Of a DNA stretch of 64,000 bases, positions 19,380-28,039 are shown piece by piece (positions within the stretch are counted from its first letter, which is position 1; every line of letters starts with the position of its first letter). The notes beneath the pieces were generated by a model. The model saw only the letters and a program-made list of their open reading frames with translations. It was not told where the DNA came from and made no database searches. The DNA is from Endozoicomonas elysicola (lineage in GTDB: Bacteria; Pseudomonadota; Gammaproteobacteria; Pseudomonadales; Endozoicomonadaceae): positions 3,452,583 to 3,516,582 of the forward strand of contig NZ_JOJP01000001.1 of NCBI RefSeq assembly GCF_000710775.1, written 5' to 3'. A program made the translations under genes and the position numbers.

Positions 19380-20129
19380 ATGGGTATCATGGTTGCCCCC
19401 TACCGGGAAATCAGGGAAGTCGTTCACAGTCTAAGCAACACGCTTTCTTCCAGGGAATTTATAACATCAGGCGGTTCAGACATCACACGCCTGCTTAATA
19501 TTACCCGGGAAGATATTCAGCAGTTTGGCGCATTGTGGAGTGACCTCAAGCTGGACCAATACATGGCCGATGGAGGCTTCTACCGTTACCGTAGATATGG
19601 TCAGTTTGAGCTGAATCCACACACGCTGGAAAAACATCAACTCCCCCATGAGCCATATTTCCAGCCTGGTTACATCAATACATTAAATGGTGATCTTAAG
19701 CGAACTTTTGAACCATTGACTGTGGAGTTTGCCCGTCACCATGTTCTGGACCGACTGATACGGTTTCTGGCGGAAATCTGCAATGGTGCTTCAGGCAGAA
19801 AAATCCCCTGGAATGTCCGCCTGCACCCATACCGGATTGTGGCCAGAAAAGGCATAAATGGTATGCCAACACCCGAAGGGCTTCATCGGGACGGCGTTAC
19901 CTTTATTTCTTCGATCCTGATCCGTCGGCACAATGTTCTGGGTGGTGTTACTACCATTACCGATGCTGACAGAAAACCTCTGACTGACGTCCAACTTACC
20001 CATCCATTCGACCTTATGCTGGCAAATGACGAAGCAACCATGCATTCAGTGTCGTCAATATCAATGGCCAATAGTGAACTGAGCACTGCGTACCGCGATG
20101 TTCTGGTTATTGCTTTCACCCAACCATAA
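19380..20129 (+). CDS. 2-oxoglutarate/Fe(II) dioxygenase (PF10014-type amino acid hydroxylase)
   Basis: This 249-residue cytosolic enzyme matches the 2OG-Fe dioxygenase family that includes bacterial isoleucine dioxygenases, which hydroxylate free amino acids with O2 and 2-oxoglutarate. The iron ligands are visible as H169-x-D171 (in EGLHRDGVTF) and H222 (in EATMHSVSSI). R239 (AYRDVLVI) is placed to bind 2-oxoglutarate. LIRRHNVLGGVTTI is a family block. An AAAGGG site precedes the ATG. It lies between the ArgG-like ligase and the EamA exporter. The substrate is not readable; a free or modified amino acid is likely. Confidence 0.85.
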   Translation: MGIMVAPYREIREVVHSLSNTLSSREFITSGGSDITRLLNITREDIQQFGALWSDLKLDQYMADGGFYRYRRYGQFELNPHTLEKHQLPHEPYFQPGYINTLNGDLKRTFEPLTVEFARHHVLDRLIRFLAEICNGASGRKIPWNVRLHPYRIVARKGINGMPTPEGLHRDGVTFISSILIRRHNVLGGVTTITDADRKPLTDVQLTHPFDLMLANDEATMHSVSSISMANSELSTAYRDVLVIAFTQP

Positions 20130-20183
20130 AAACAAGAGAGTTAGCAGGCCTCTCCTTTAGAAGGAAGGTTTGCAGATTTATTT

Positions 20184-21092
20184 ATGCACGCATTACTCGA
20201 ATCACGATTTTACAAACGTAAATGGCCAATCGCAGAATGTTCACTCCTGATGGTCGCCATATTCTGGGGAACCAGTTACGGGCTGACCAAAGAAGCCCTT
20301 GTTTATGTACCGGTACTGGGGTTTCTAACCATCCGGTTTCTGATGACTTTCAGCATTTTACTGCCCATTCTTTCGAAAGAGTTGAAGACGGGTGCCGCAA
20401 AAGACTGGAAATATGCACTGCCTACCGGCTGCATACTGCTCACTATCTTCCTCTGTGAAACCTATGGAGTAGCCAATACCACCGCATCCAATGCGGCATT
20501 TCTGATCAGCCTCTGTGTACTGATCACCCCGTTTATAGAATGGGCGGTATTCAAAAGTTATCCCGGTGGTAAGATTTTCCTGCAGGCTACCGGATGCCTG
20601 CTCGGTGTATTCCTGCTCTCTTATAACGAAGAACTGGGAGTCACCATCAACCAGGGCGATGGATTTATACTCCTTGCGGCTGTGTTCAGAGGGTTCATGG
20701 TCATCGTGACCAAGAAACTGATGATTGGACGACAACTCTCATCCATCAGTTTGACCGCAATCCAGTCTGGAGTTGTCGGCTCCGGTGCGCTGCTACTGTG
20801 TCTGATAATCAATCCGGAAACCAACCTTCAGATTCCGACAGCACCGGCATTCTGGCTAACCATGCTCTATCTGGTTCTGTTCTGCACCATCTTTGCATTT
20901 TTTGCCCAGAACTATGGTGTTCGCAAAACCTCACCATCACGGGTTGCACTATTGATGGGTACTGAACCGGCTTTCGGTGCAGCCTTCGCTATTCTATGGC
21001 TGGGAGAACATCTGGCATGGTTCCAGATAGCAGGAGGAATAATAATTGTTGCCTGTGCCACTTACAGTTCAATGAGTAGAGCCAGCCATTAA
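20184..21092 (+). CDS. EamA/DMT-family exporter
   Basis: This 302-residue inner-membrane protein has about ten TM helices in two EamA repeats (SLLMVAIFWGTSYGLTKEAL in the first; GTEPAFGAAFAILWLGEHL in the second), as in RhtA-type amino acid and metabolite exporters. It is the third gene of the cluster, 54 bases after the dioxygenase, behind an AAGGAAGG site with a rather long spacing. By position it should export the product or an intermediate of the preceding two enzymes. A GC-rich hairpin follows. Confidence 0.9.
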   Translation: MHALLESRFYKRKWPIAECSLLMVAIFWGTSYGLTKEALVYVPVLGFLTIRFLMTFSILLPILSKELKTGAAKDWKYALPTGCILLTIFLCETYGVANTTASNAAFLISLCVLITPFIEWAVFKSYPGGKIFLQATGCLLGVFLLSYNEELGVTINQGDGFILLAAVFRGFMVIVTKKLMIGRQLSSISLTAIQSGVVGSGALLLCLIINPETNLQIPTAPAFWLTMLYLVLFCTIFAFFAQNYGVRKTSPSRVALLMGTEPAFGAAFAILWLGEHLAWFQIAGGIIIVACATYSSMSRASH

Positions 21093-21143
21093 TCGTAAAG
21101 CACTGCATCTCTTAGCAGCCTTGCACAGAAACTGAATCACAAT

Positions 21144-21163
21144 ACCCACGGGGCACCGTGGGT
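21144..21163 (+). terminator. hairpin after the exporter gene
   Basis: ACCCACGG (21144-21151) pairs perfectly with CCGTGGGT (21156-21163) around GGCA. There is no clear T tract. It probably ends the three-gene cluster. Confidence 0.6.
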
Positions 21164-21166
21164 AAT

Positions 21167-21330
21167 AATACCACTTCCACCTTCTAACTATGGGCTGCGC
21201 AGCCATTTTGAACTACTGGCCTGCGTTGACGCTCCTCGCCATAGCTACGGCTATGACTCGTCGCTTCGCCTTGTCCAGTAGCCAAAAATAGCTTGCTCGC
21301 TCTCATAGTTAGAAAGCGGAAATGGTATAA
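21167..21330. repeat. MITE-like element, TATACC-TTCTAAC family
   Basis: The ends (TAATACC...CCTTCTAACTATG and its inverted counterpart CATAGTTAGAAAG...GGTATA) are imperfect inverted repeats. The centre has CCATAGCTACGGCTATG. Related copies lie at 39784-39978 and 47984-48147. Confidence 0.65.
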
Positions 21331-21370
21331 TATGACCGGTCACCAATCGGGAGAATGCTCCAGACAACCT

Positions 21371-21838
21371 TCACTGGGGTTCAGATAACTGCAGGCGTTC
21401 TGTTTCTGCAACGATCATCGCTTCCAGCATGTGAATGTTCTGCTCTACCCGCTGAATGCCAATCTGCCCACCTCTGGCAAAAAGCACCGGCATTTTTTCA
21501 ATCGTCTTTCGACCAGTGGGTGTGCGATAGAAAGCATTCAACTCCCTGAGTTCATCAGTCGTAAACTCTTCGGCATACAGCTTCACCATCTCAGGCTTCA
21601 GACTCTCATAACTCATATACTGTTCAAAGAAATCAGCAATGACATGCCGGAATGGCAACAGCGCCGGGTTCTGTTGAACCTGCATCTCCATCATCTGATT
21701 CATGGACTGCTCAATAGCCGTCTCAGCCCCCATCACATTCAATAATCTGGCGGCCTCATTCTCTGCTTCACTATTGGCAAAAGCAAAGGAGCTGAATACG
21801 AAAAGCATCCCACACACCGTCATACGAGCCAGTTTCAT
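21371..21838 (-). CDS. exported DUF2059 protein
   Basis: This is a 155-residue exported protein with an N-terminal signal peptide (MTVCGMLFVFSSFAFANS). The mature part is helical and matches the DUF2059 pattern: repeated Met-rich helices (QSMNQMMEMQV), then YAEEFTTDELRELNAFYRTP followed by GRKTIEKMP. The family is periplasmic and of unknown function. It stands alone between repeats. Confidence 0.85.
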   Translation of the reverse strand: MKLARMTVCGMLFVFSSFAFANSEAENEAARLLNVMGAETAIEQSMNQMMEMQVQQNPALLPFRHVIADFFEQYMSYESLKPEMVKLYAEEFTTDELRELNAFYRTPTGRKTIEKMPVLFARGGQIGIQRVEQNIHMLEAMIVAETERLQLSEPQ

Positions 21839-21947
21839 AGAAAGTCCCTGTATTTATAGTTTTTGAAGTCAGAACTCTACCTTTTCCATCAAAAAATATA
21901 AACGGCAGTGGATAGGAAGTTTTCAGAACCTCCTGAATGGTATTCTC

Positions 21948-22904
21948 TCACCTGGAAGAATGTTCCATTTTATAAGCAGCAAGGAAAGCGGCCCCGGAGA
22001 CAACAGCTTGCCAATGACGCTCTTTGACAAAAGCTGCGTATTTTTTCTGTGTCATTTTACAATCTTCAGTCAGCAATCCAGAATCACCAAAAGCAATAGG
22101 CATCTGTTCATCCCATTCATTACGATAGCCAGTGAAATAGTCATGGTGATAATCATAATCCCAGAAAAAACGCCATTGCAGGGTACACCCGGGAATGTTC
22201 TGGTCCAGTGCTTCTAACGTTAACAGCGCTGTATTATTAACAAAAAACAGAACCGGATTTTTTTTTATGGAAACACGTCCCCTATTGGATGCAGGGTCGA
22301 GTGATATCAACAGTTCATTTGAAAACAGCCGCTGGCACAATGAGTCCCTTTCGGAGAGCTGATTAATCTTTTTTTGGATTTGCTGATAAGCAACAGGCCA
22401 GGCGTCCACAGCGTCGTGAATCATTCTCGGGCCAAACATCCCCGTCGCCCCCAACAATAAAAGTGGCGGTAAGGGCCCGTGAAATACTGGCATAACATGC
22501 GCTGGCACAGTCACATCTTCAATAAAATGCAGTGCACTACCGGCAAGATCCGTACTGAACCGATCAGCAGCTCTTATATCACTTTCAATATCTTCCAGCA
22601 TATTTTTCATAGAGCGGTTAATCAGGCCATATCTCTGCCTGCTTTCCAGGTGAGGGTTATAAAAATGCCAGTTAAACATCCTTTTCGGAGCCTTGGTCAA
22701 ATAGGTATCTTCTCCGGCATCAGCATCAGCAATTTCCAAAGCGGCCTTATCATCAATGAAGAGATTGTACGTTTCATCAGAAAGGCATTGATTATAGAGT
22801 TTGACGGACAGGCTTGAGATTAATTGATGCTGAGCAGGCTCATAGGCAAATGACAGTGAACTGAAGCAAAGCTCCAGACAAAGAACAAAATAGACAACCT
22901 TCAT
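21948..22904 (-). CDS. secreted zinc-phospholipase C/S1-P1 nuclease-like protein
   Basis: This 318-residue protein has a clear signal peptide (VYFVLCLELCFSSLSFAY). Metal-ligand-like residues appear in the pattern of the zinc-dependent phospholipase C / P1 nuclease fold: an early His (PAQHQLI), WHFYNPH, and the block AGSALHFIEDVTVPAHVMP, which is the H-x3-D-x4-P-x-H pattern of that superfamily. A later HHDYF stretch may complete the site. The family assignment is my inference; substrate (phospholipid or nucleic acid) is open. It would act in the periplasm or outside the cell. Confidence 0.6.
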   Translation of the reverse strand: MKVVYFVLCLELCFSSLSFAYEPAQHQLISSLSVKLYNQCLSDETYNLFIDDKAALEIADADAGEDTYLTKAPKRMFNWHFYNPHLESRQRYGLINRSMKNMLEDIESDIRAADRFSTDLAGSALHFIEDVTVPAHVMPVFHGPLPPLLLLGATGMFGPRMIHDAVDAWPVAYQQIQKKINQLSERDSLCQRLFSNELLISLDPASNRGRVSIKKNPVLFFVNNTALLTLEALDQNIPGCTLQWRFFWDYDYHHDYFTGYRNEWDEQMPIAFGDSGLLTEDCKMTQKKYAAFVKERHWQAVVSGAAFLAAYKMEHSSR

Positions 22905-22977
22905 TGATAATCATGACTCTGAAATATTTATTGTAAGAAGCTGACCAAACAAACTCCCTTTTCTAGTACAGCAGCAT

Positions 22978-23170
22978 TAGGGCCTGTTGACGTTTCGTTG
23001 CGAGGGTCAGTGGCTTGAAAAGTGTCATATGAGCGAAAGACTTGTGCAGCTCGTAGTTATTCTACGTCAAGCTAGTCTGACAAAGCAGATGGCTCTTTTC
23101 CAAACCACCCGAAGAGCGTATCAGGGCGACCCGATACGCTGAGCACGCAACGAAACGTCAACAGGCCCTA
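22978..23170. repeat. 193-bp element with perfect 25-bp inverted ends
   Basis: Left end starting TAGGGCCTGTTGACGTTTCG (22978-23002) is repeated exactly, inverted, at 23146-23170. Both ends begin with TA. The interior is non-coding. Solitary related ends are at 19313-19341 and 46891-46905. This looks like a MITE mobilised by an absent transposase. Confidence 0.8.
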
Positions 23171-23337
23171 GTCATTAAAGCAAAGAATTTTAATCAGGCA
23201 ATCATAAATCAATTTCAAAAAATATTGATTCCAGATAGGAAAAACCCGGAAAGTAGTTTTCCGGGCTATCGATCAATGTGATTGGGCAAATTCGTCACAC
23301 ATTCATTAAATGGGTATCAAGAGCATGAAATACCTGC

Positions 23338-24525
23338 TCAGGCTCTTGTCGCTGATTGAAGCAGTTCTATGCGTCTCTTCATCATATCCTGGTGTGAACC
23401 TTCCCGGATCACACTACCCAGAGCCTCAGCGAGATGCTCTTTTAAGTGTTGTCTTAAACTCCCGGGCGTCTCATCGGATGTATATCTGGCAACAATCTGC
23501 TCAATGGCAGTCGTTATCAGGCTGGCAGAATTCAGTATTTCAGCCGCAAATTTCGGTTCGCCCGCTTTGAGTGCGGCAATGGCCTGCTTCAATTTCTCCA
23601 CCACTTCTCTATTCTGCTCATCCTTGGTCTCAGCTTCTCGCCGGGCTTCTTGTAACCGCTCTAAAAACTCAGCATTGGACAGTGCCTCCAGCGACAGAAA
23701 TACCCCTCTTTGTGTTACAGCGATGCCTTCAAGATATTCTTCCCTTGTTCTTACCAATGGGTTCAGATCAATACCTAACCGCTCAGACAACAGACTTAAC
23801 CGTACATGTTCTGGTATTCCATAAAGATCCGCTGTATGCAGATCACCGGAGGTCGACTCCCCCTTACTACTGCGATTGAGAGAAACAATATCATCAATAA
23901 CTCTTTGCAGTACCAGCGAACCTATACTCCCTGCAGACGGTAACGCAGTGGAGGCAATGATACTCAGCGCCTGAAGTGAGGGTGATTGCTCTGCATCAGG
24001 CGCCTGCTGGATGGACTCTGCCAACTGCCTGACGTTACTTTCATATATGCCTACCGCACCCTGTACATCCGGATCAGCTGCCCCTGTTACCCCAGCCTGA
24101 ACCTTAGCCACTACATCTTCTAATGGAGAAGACGAAAGCCCCCTGACATCTGACGATTGTTGAGCCGACTCTTCCAGTGCTCCAACACCATTATTGTCAG
24201 AGAAAGCCGGTGCCTGCTCCCGTGAAGACAGAAGCCCCAGCGTATCCCTGGCTGCCTGAGCTTTCGTCTGAAGCCCTTGAATGTCTTCAGATGAAACCGC
24301 CGTTGCATCTGGAAGAACGGCTGGCAGTGTTGGAACAGAAGTAGCTGGCGAAGAGAGAATACTTTCAACCGTATCTGGACGACCTTGAGAAACAGAATTT
24401 GTTTGCTCAAAACCCAGTTTAACCTTGTCACCCGCCTCTTCTATCATCGCTTTGGCTACGAGTTCCGCCGGTGACAGTTCCAGCTGCTTTGCCTGTAACT
24501 CCCCGGATCCTGATACTCCACCCAT
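23338..24525 (-). CDS. probable type III secretion substrate paired with SycD chaperone
   Basis: I do not recognise the family of this 395-residue protein. An AAGGAG site 7 bases upstream favours the ATG at 24525 (MGGVSGSGELQ); an alternative GTG is two codons earlier. The N-terminal 180 residues are Ser/Ala/Gln-rich and look disordered. Then comes a mildly hydrophobic block (LSIIASTALPSAGSIGSLVL) and a C-terminal coiled-coil rich in Glu/Arg/Lys (LERLQEARREAETKDEQNR). It starts a few bases after the SycD/LcrH-like chaperone, the arrangement of secreted translocators and effectors with their chaperones, so I infer it is the chaperone's client. There are no classic translocator TM hairpins. Confidence 0.6.
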   Translation of the reverse strand: MGGVSGSGELQAKQLELSPAELVAKAMIEEAGDKVKLGFEQTNSVSQGRPDTVESILSSPATSVPTLPAVLPDATAVSSEDIQGLQTKAQAARDTLGLLSSREQAPAFSDNNGVGALEESAQQSSDVRGLSSSPLEDVVAKVQAGVTGAADPDVQGAVGIYESNVRQLAESIQQAPDAEQSPSLQALSIIASTALPSAGSIGSLVLQRVIDDIVSLNRSSKGESTSGDLHTADLYGIPEHVRLSLLSERLGIDLNPLVRTREEYLEGIAVTQRGVFLSLEALSNAEFLERLQEARREAETKDEQNREVVEKLKQAIAALKAGEPKFAAEILNSASLITTAIEQIVARYTSDETPGSLRQHLKEHLAEALGSVIREGSHQDMMKRRIELLQSATRA

Positions 24526-24538
24526 ACACAAACTCCTT

Positions 24539-25018
24539 TCAGTGCATTGAAAGCTCTGTCATGATTTTTTTAACCCTGATGACATCAGGGCTGCTGATAT
24601 CTGACTCCCTGACCATTTGCAATGAGGCCTGATAGGCAAGCCCTGCTTTTTGATACTGATGTAAAGCAACATAGCAATCACCCACATAAATCATTGGATG
24701 CGGGTTATTGGCATCAAAAGAGACAGCATAAAGGTAGGTATCAATGGCTTGACCATACAAGTTCAACATTTGCTGGCAAGCGCCAAGACCAATGAAAAAG
24801 CGAGGGTTCCATTGACTATAAAGACAGAGGTATTGAAATAGACGAGCGGATTTTACGAACTGACCATTATTATATTGCAAATAGGCCAGCTCATAGACGG
24901 CCTCCTGTGCCTCATCACTAATATTGCTGGCTTCAGCCAGACTTCCTCCACGATCGAGATAGTCCCCCACAATAGCCATTGTCTGGGTATCAGAAGCGCT
25001 GAGCAATGAATCATTCAT
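24539..25018 (-). CDS. SycD/LcrH/IpgC-type type III secretion chaperone
   Basis: This 159-residue protein is an all-helical TPR chaperone of the class II type III chaperones that hold translocators in the cytosol. AYLQYNNGQFVKSARLFQYL and the hallmark NPRFFIGLGACQQ are followed by AIDTYLYAVSFDANNPHPMI and CYVALHQYQKAGLAYQ, three TPRs in the expected order and length. It overlaps no other gene but sits 13 bases upstream of the putative client at 24525. No other type III apparatus genes are present, so this is an orphan pair. Confidence 0.85.
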   Translation of the reverse strand: MNDSLLSASDTQTMAIVGDYLDRGGSLAEASNISDEAQEAVYELAYLQYNNGQFVKSARLFQYLCLYSQWNPRFFIGLGACQQMLNLYGQAIDTYLYAVSFDANNPHPMIYVGDCYVALHQYQKAGLAYQASLQMVRESDISSPDVIRVKKIMTELSMH

Positions 25019-25392
25019 ATACTGCTTCCCTGCAGATTAGAAACACGAGTTATTCTATATAGGTATAGCATTTACCTGTAATAACATGGCTTCTAATGAC
25101 ACTACCCCGCCTCCCATCCCCCCTCTATACAACCTGTAACCCACTGAAAATAAAGACATCTTAAACCAGCATCAAAAAACAGAGGCAAAGTAATGTTTTC
25201 AACCGGCTAAGGCTCCATCACCCTCCTCTGAAATTGACACTATTGATGAGTTTTTATCTGATTCGTAAAAGAACACCTAAACCAAACCATATAGCTAAAT
25301 CCATTAAGTTAAATGAACAGATCTTTTGATATCTAAAAAAACAAAGGAAACTTGTAAGATTAAGAAGAAAACAATGAGGACTTGAAAGGAAA
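25019..25392. other. AT-rich intergenic stretch, no gene seen
   Basis: Between the chaperone gene and the diverged island end I see no supportable gene. A minus-strand 84-codon frame at 25254-25508 has a low-complexity, Phe/Leu/Ser-rich translation typical of AT-rich non-coding DNA. Confidence 0.6.
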
Positions 25393-25535
25393 TTTGGTGA
25401 TAAGGGAGAAACCCTAACCCTTGAAATAAAGAAGACTCCATTATATATCAATAGGTTAAAACAGATCAAAAAGTAAAAAAAACCACTGGGGTTGTTAAAA
25501 GTGAGCATTGGTCAATTTGGTATCCCGGAAACTTT
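25393..25535. repeat. diverged copy of the island left end (older attachment site?)
   Basis: This stretch aligns by eye with 28041-28185 over about 140 bp with conserved spacing: a degenerate tRNA-like GGTGATAAGGGAG at the left, ATATCAATAGGTTA against ATATCAACAAGTTA in the middle, and GGTTGTTAAAAGTG...GGTCAATTTGGT against GGTTGTTGAAAGTG...GGTCAGTTTGGT at the right. I infer a left end of an earlier island at the same tRNA-Ser gene. Confidence 0.5.
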
Positions 25536-25555
25536 TGCAACCATAGTTTGTCGTA

Positions 25556-25613
25556 ATAGTAGGTGCGTGGGAATGAAGAGCATAACGGGATTTTAACCCG
25601 TAACACCTACTAT
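25556..25613 (+). promoter_or_regulatory. nested hairpin upstream of unknown gene
   Basis: A perfect 10-bp outer stem (ATAGTAGGTG at 25556-25565 with CACCTACTAT at 25604-25613) encloses an inner ACGGG/CCCGT stem. It lies 139 bases before the gene at 25753. It could be a structured leader or part of a recombination site. Confidence 0.4.
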
Positions 25614-25752
25614 CCGGCAACCACTTGACTGAAACCAAGCGTAACTTTAGTGGTACTTAGGTAACTTTTTGATGTCTAGGGCTTTAAAAATAACTACTCA
25701 CACATTTAACCCACCACCGCCAACAAAACAACAAGATGAAAGGAATTAGATT

Positions 25753-26625
25753 ATGCTCGAGGGAAGCGCCTCTCTACAAAGTCCGACAGGTTCAATAAGT
25801 CAACCTGTAAAATCTACAGATGCTTTTAATTTAGAATCAATTAGTGAAGCATTAACCCTCAATCTAGGCTCAGTAAAAAAAATTGATGGAAAACCTATCA
25901 TTCAGGTGAAGTCTGATGAGAGATTGGTTTTGGAAAAATTCCGCAATGGTCAACTGTTAGCAAGAATGCTTTGTGATTACACTAATGAAAAAAAACTCCG
26001 TTTCGATCGTCTTATTGATGAAATTAGTGAGCTTAAGGCTATAGGACATAGGAGAGTCTCATCAACAACCTTTCTTGACCCTAGACATGGAATGGATTTA
26101 TACCGACATATGGGGTTGCTGTTAGATGCTGAAAAATGCCGTGTTAGACATATAAATACTGCCGATGCATCAATGTACCGATTAGGTGATAACAATAAAT
26201 TTTGTACATGGAATAGGAAGCTTAACACTTATACCTGCTCCCCACATAATAAAGAAAATGAGGTAAGCTTTAGTGGTAAATTTCGAACCGGCGACCGTAT
26301 GGGATTAAAGATAGAAAGCCTTGAAGTTTTACGTAAAATCCCTCTTGAAAAATTGGCAAGAAAAGAAGAATTAATTCAATTGAATGAAGTCGTTGTAGAT
26401 TATAATCAAGATGCCATATTAGGTGTTATTGCTACGCCAGAAATAAAAGTAATGTCAATGTTAAAACGTATGCCTTTATTCAATTTAAAACAAGATTGTA
26501 TCGGGATGCAGTTGGAAGCTGAGAGAAATGGCCTAATTGTTTCTAACTCATTCCTATATGACCCAAAAGCGAATACGCTAACGAGTACTACAGAATCAGA
26601 AACACCTGTAAAGCAGCCGGTATGA
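25753..26625 (+). CDS. protein of unknown function in accessory DNA
   Basis: I do not recognise this 290-residue protein. A good AAAGGA site precedes the ATG and the codon use is coherent, so the gene looks real. No signal peptide or TM segment. The N-terminus is Ser/Thr/Gln-rich (SASLQSPTGSISQPV), as in many type III effectors. The body contains a Cys-containing YRLGDNNKFCTWNRKL block and helical charged regions (LARKEELIQLNEVVVDY). It is AT-rich and lies between island-end repeats and IS remnants. A secreted effector is conceivable given the nearby chaperone pair, but this is speculation. Confidence 0.6.
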   Translation: MLEGSASLQSPTGSISQPVKSTDAFNLESISEALTLNLGSVKKIDGKPIIQVKSDERLVLEKFRNGQLLARMLCDYTNEKKLRFDRLIDEISELKAIGHRRVSSTTFLDPRHGMDLYRHMGLLLDAEKCRVRHINTADASMYRLGDNNKFCTWNRKLNTYTCSPHNKENEVSFSGKFRTGDRMGLKIESLEVLRKIPLEKLARKEELIQLNEVVVDYNQDAILGVIATPEIKVMSMLKRMPLFNLKQDCIGMQLEAERNGLIVSNSFLYDPKANTLTSTTESETPVKQPV

Positions 26626-26740
26626 TGCCCCCCTGGAAGGGGTTTCATAAGACTATGGAAAGTTTTTAATTCACTGTTATCCAGTTCAAAAATAACTTAG
26701 ATTCCTGTTATTTAGTACGGTTAACAGGCTTCCAGATACA

Positions 26741-27305
26741 CTAATCCTGCGCCCGAATCATTTGGTCTAGTCTAACCATGTTTGCCAGGGCGAATAACAT
26801 CGACAGCTTGCCATCATTTTTCCGCAGTCCCCGATAATGGGCTTTGATAAATCCAAACTGGCATTTGATGATTCTGAAGGGATATTCCACTTTGGCTAGG
26901 ATGTTGCTTTAAGGTATTCCGTTTTCAAAATGACTTTATTGATTCGAGGATATTTCCTGAGTTTCTTCAACTTGCCTGGTTGTTCGGCTATACGCCACTG
27001 TACAGCTTCTGCATTGAGCTCTTTTCGCTTCTCAGCCCCCCTGTAGCGAGCATCGGCAAAGACAAAATGTTTATCACCGTGCAACAAGTTACTGGCTTGA
27101 TTAAGGTCATTTTCATTGGCGGCTGTTGTCACCAGACTATTGGTCAAACCTGTACGCGCATCGACAACAATATTTGCCTTCATACCGAAATACCACTGGT
27201 TACCCTTTCTGGTCTGGTGCATTTGGGGATCTCATTGCCCCGTCTGACTCTTTGTCGATGTCGGAGCTTCGATGATCGTGGCATCGACCAAATTGTTGAT
27301 CCATG
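26741..27305 (-). pseudogene. IS5-family transposase remnant
   Basis: A broken DDE transposase reads in minus-strand pieces: NNLVDATIIEAPTSTKS, then a TGA in frame, then [20 protein letters not shown] and [20 protein letters not shown], and, after a frameshift near 26900, [16 protein letters not shown] with a stop at 26741. These are the middle and C-terminal motifs of IS5/IS1182-like transposases. The N-terminal third is gone. No terminal inverted repeats could be delimited. An 8-bp hairpin (27308-27315 with 27332-27339) flanks the broken end. Confidence 0.8.
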
Positions 27306-27558
27306 GCTAATCTCCAGTAAGGGCTGAGTAGAGATTAGCTTATTATCGGGGACTTAATCGCAGACTCCCTGGTATGGTGGGTCTGCCAAACTTATATACC
27401 CGCTAGTGCAATACAGTACAAACATCATTTTACGTGGATCATTTTTCACACGAAATACATAGAAAAAAGTATCGCTTTGTTGGTTTTGATTTTTATTGGC
27501 TAATCCAAAGTTGCTATTTCTTCGTAAGTTGTAATGACGATTTAATGGGGCTATAAAA

Positions 27559-27735
27559 ATGTTTTCGTTCCTCAGAAGTAATCCAGCAAAAAAACTAAAG
27601 AAGCGACATTCTGCCTTGCTAGAAGAGGCAATGAATGCCCAAAGAAATGGGAATATTAGGAAATACTCTCAACTGACTGCAGAAGCTGATGAGGTCTATA
27701 AGCAGATCCAGCAGTTAGACCAACCTGATAATTAG
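27559..27735 (+). CDS. small DUF6435-type protein
   Basis: This is a 58-residue protein, MFSFLRSNPAKKLKKRHSAL at the start and YSQLTAEADEVYKQIQQL near the end. As I remember the family, DUF6435 proteins of marine gammaproteobacteria have the same layout: a short hydrophobic start, a basic KKLxK stretch, AxxAQRNGxIRxYS and TAEAexxxxQI. They are cytosolic, helical and of unknown function. No strong ribosome site is visible (a GGGG lies 11-12 bases upstream). A real but easily missed gene. Confidence 0.75.
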   Translation: MFSFLRSNPAKKLKKRHSALLEEAMNAQRNGNIRKYSQLTAEADEVYKQIQQLDQPDN

Positions 27736-28039
27736 TAACATTGACCCAATGTTGCATCATCTTGCCGATGTAGCTAAATAGTACGTCGCGATGAACTTAC
27801 ATAACCTAGGCCGGTAACGTTAACTTACAGAAGTCTAAACAGTCCCATATATCCATAAATACCCGTGTTCCAAATTTGGCTCAACCTGTTTTCAGAAAGC
27901 AATGAATAAGATAGGGAATCAATGATTTTTGTCGAGAGAATAAGGTTTTTTTTTCGTCGACCTTTCGTTAAAAGAAAAAGACAATGGTCGTAAAAAGAGC
28001 TGTTATAGAAAGGGAAATCAGGGACTTACAAAAGGGATA
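27736..28039. other. non-coding stretch left of the island boundary
   Basis: I find no gene here. It should be either chromosome flank or the right end of the older island, if the island-end copy at 25393 is genuine. Confidence 0.5.

Noticed and set aside
25254-25508. 84-codon minus-strand frame
   Set aside because: Low-complexity Phe/Leu/Ser-rich product in AT-rich DNA, overlapping the diverged island-end repeat, with no ribosome site.
25556-25613. Hairpin considered as another attC site
   Set aside because: It lacks the R''/R' simple-site consensus and sits 139 bases upstream of a plus-strand gene rather than at a gene's stop codon.
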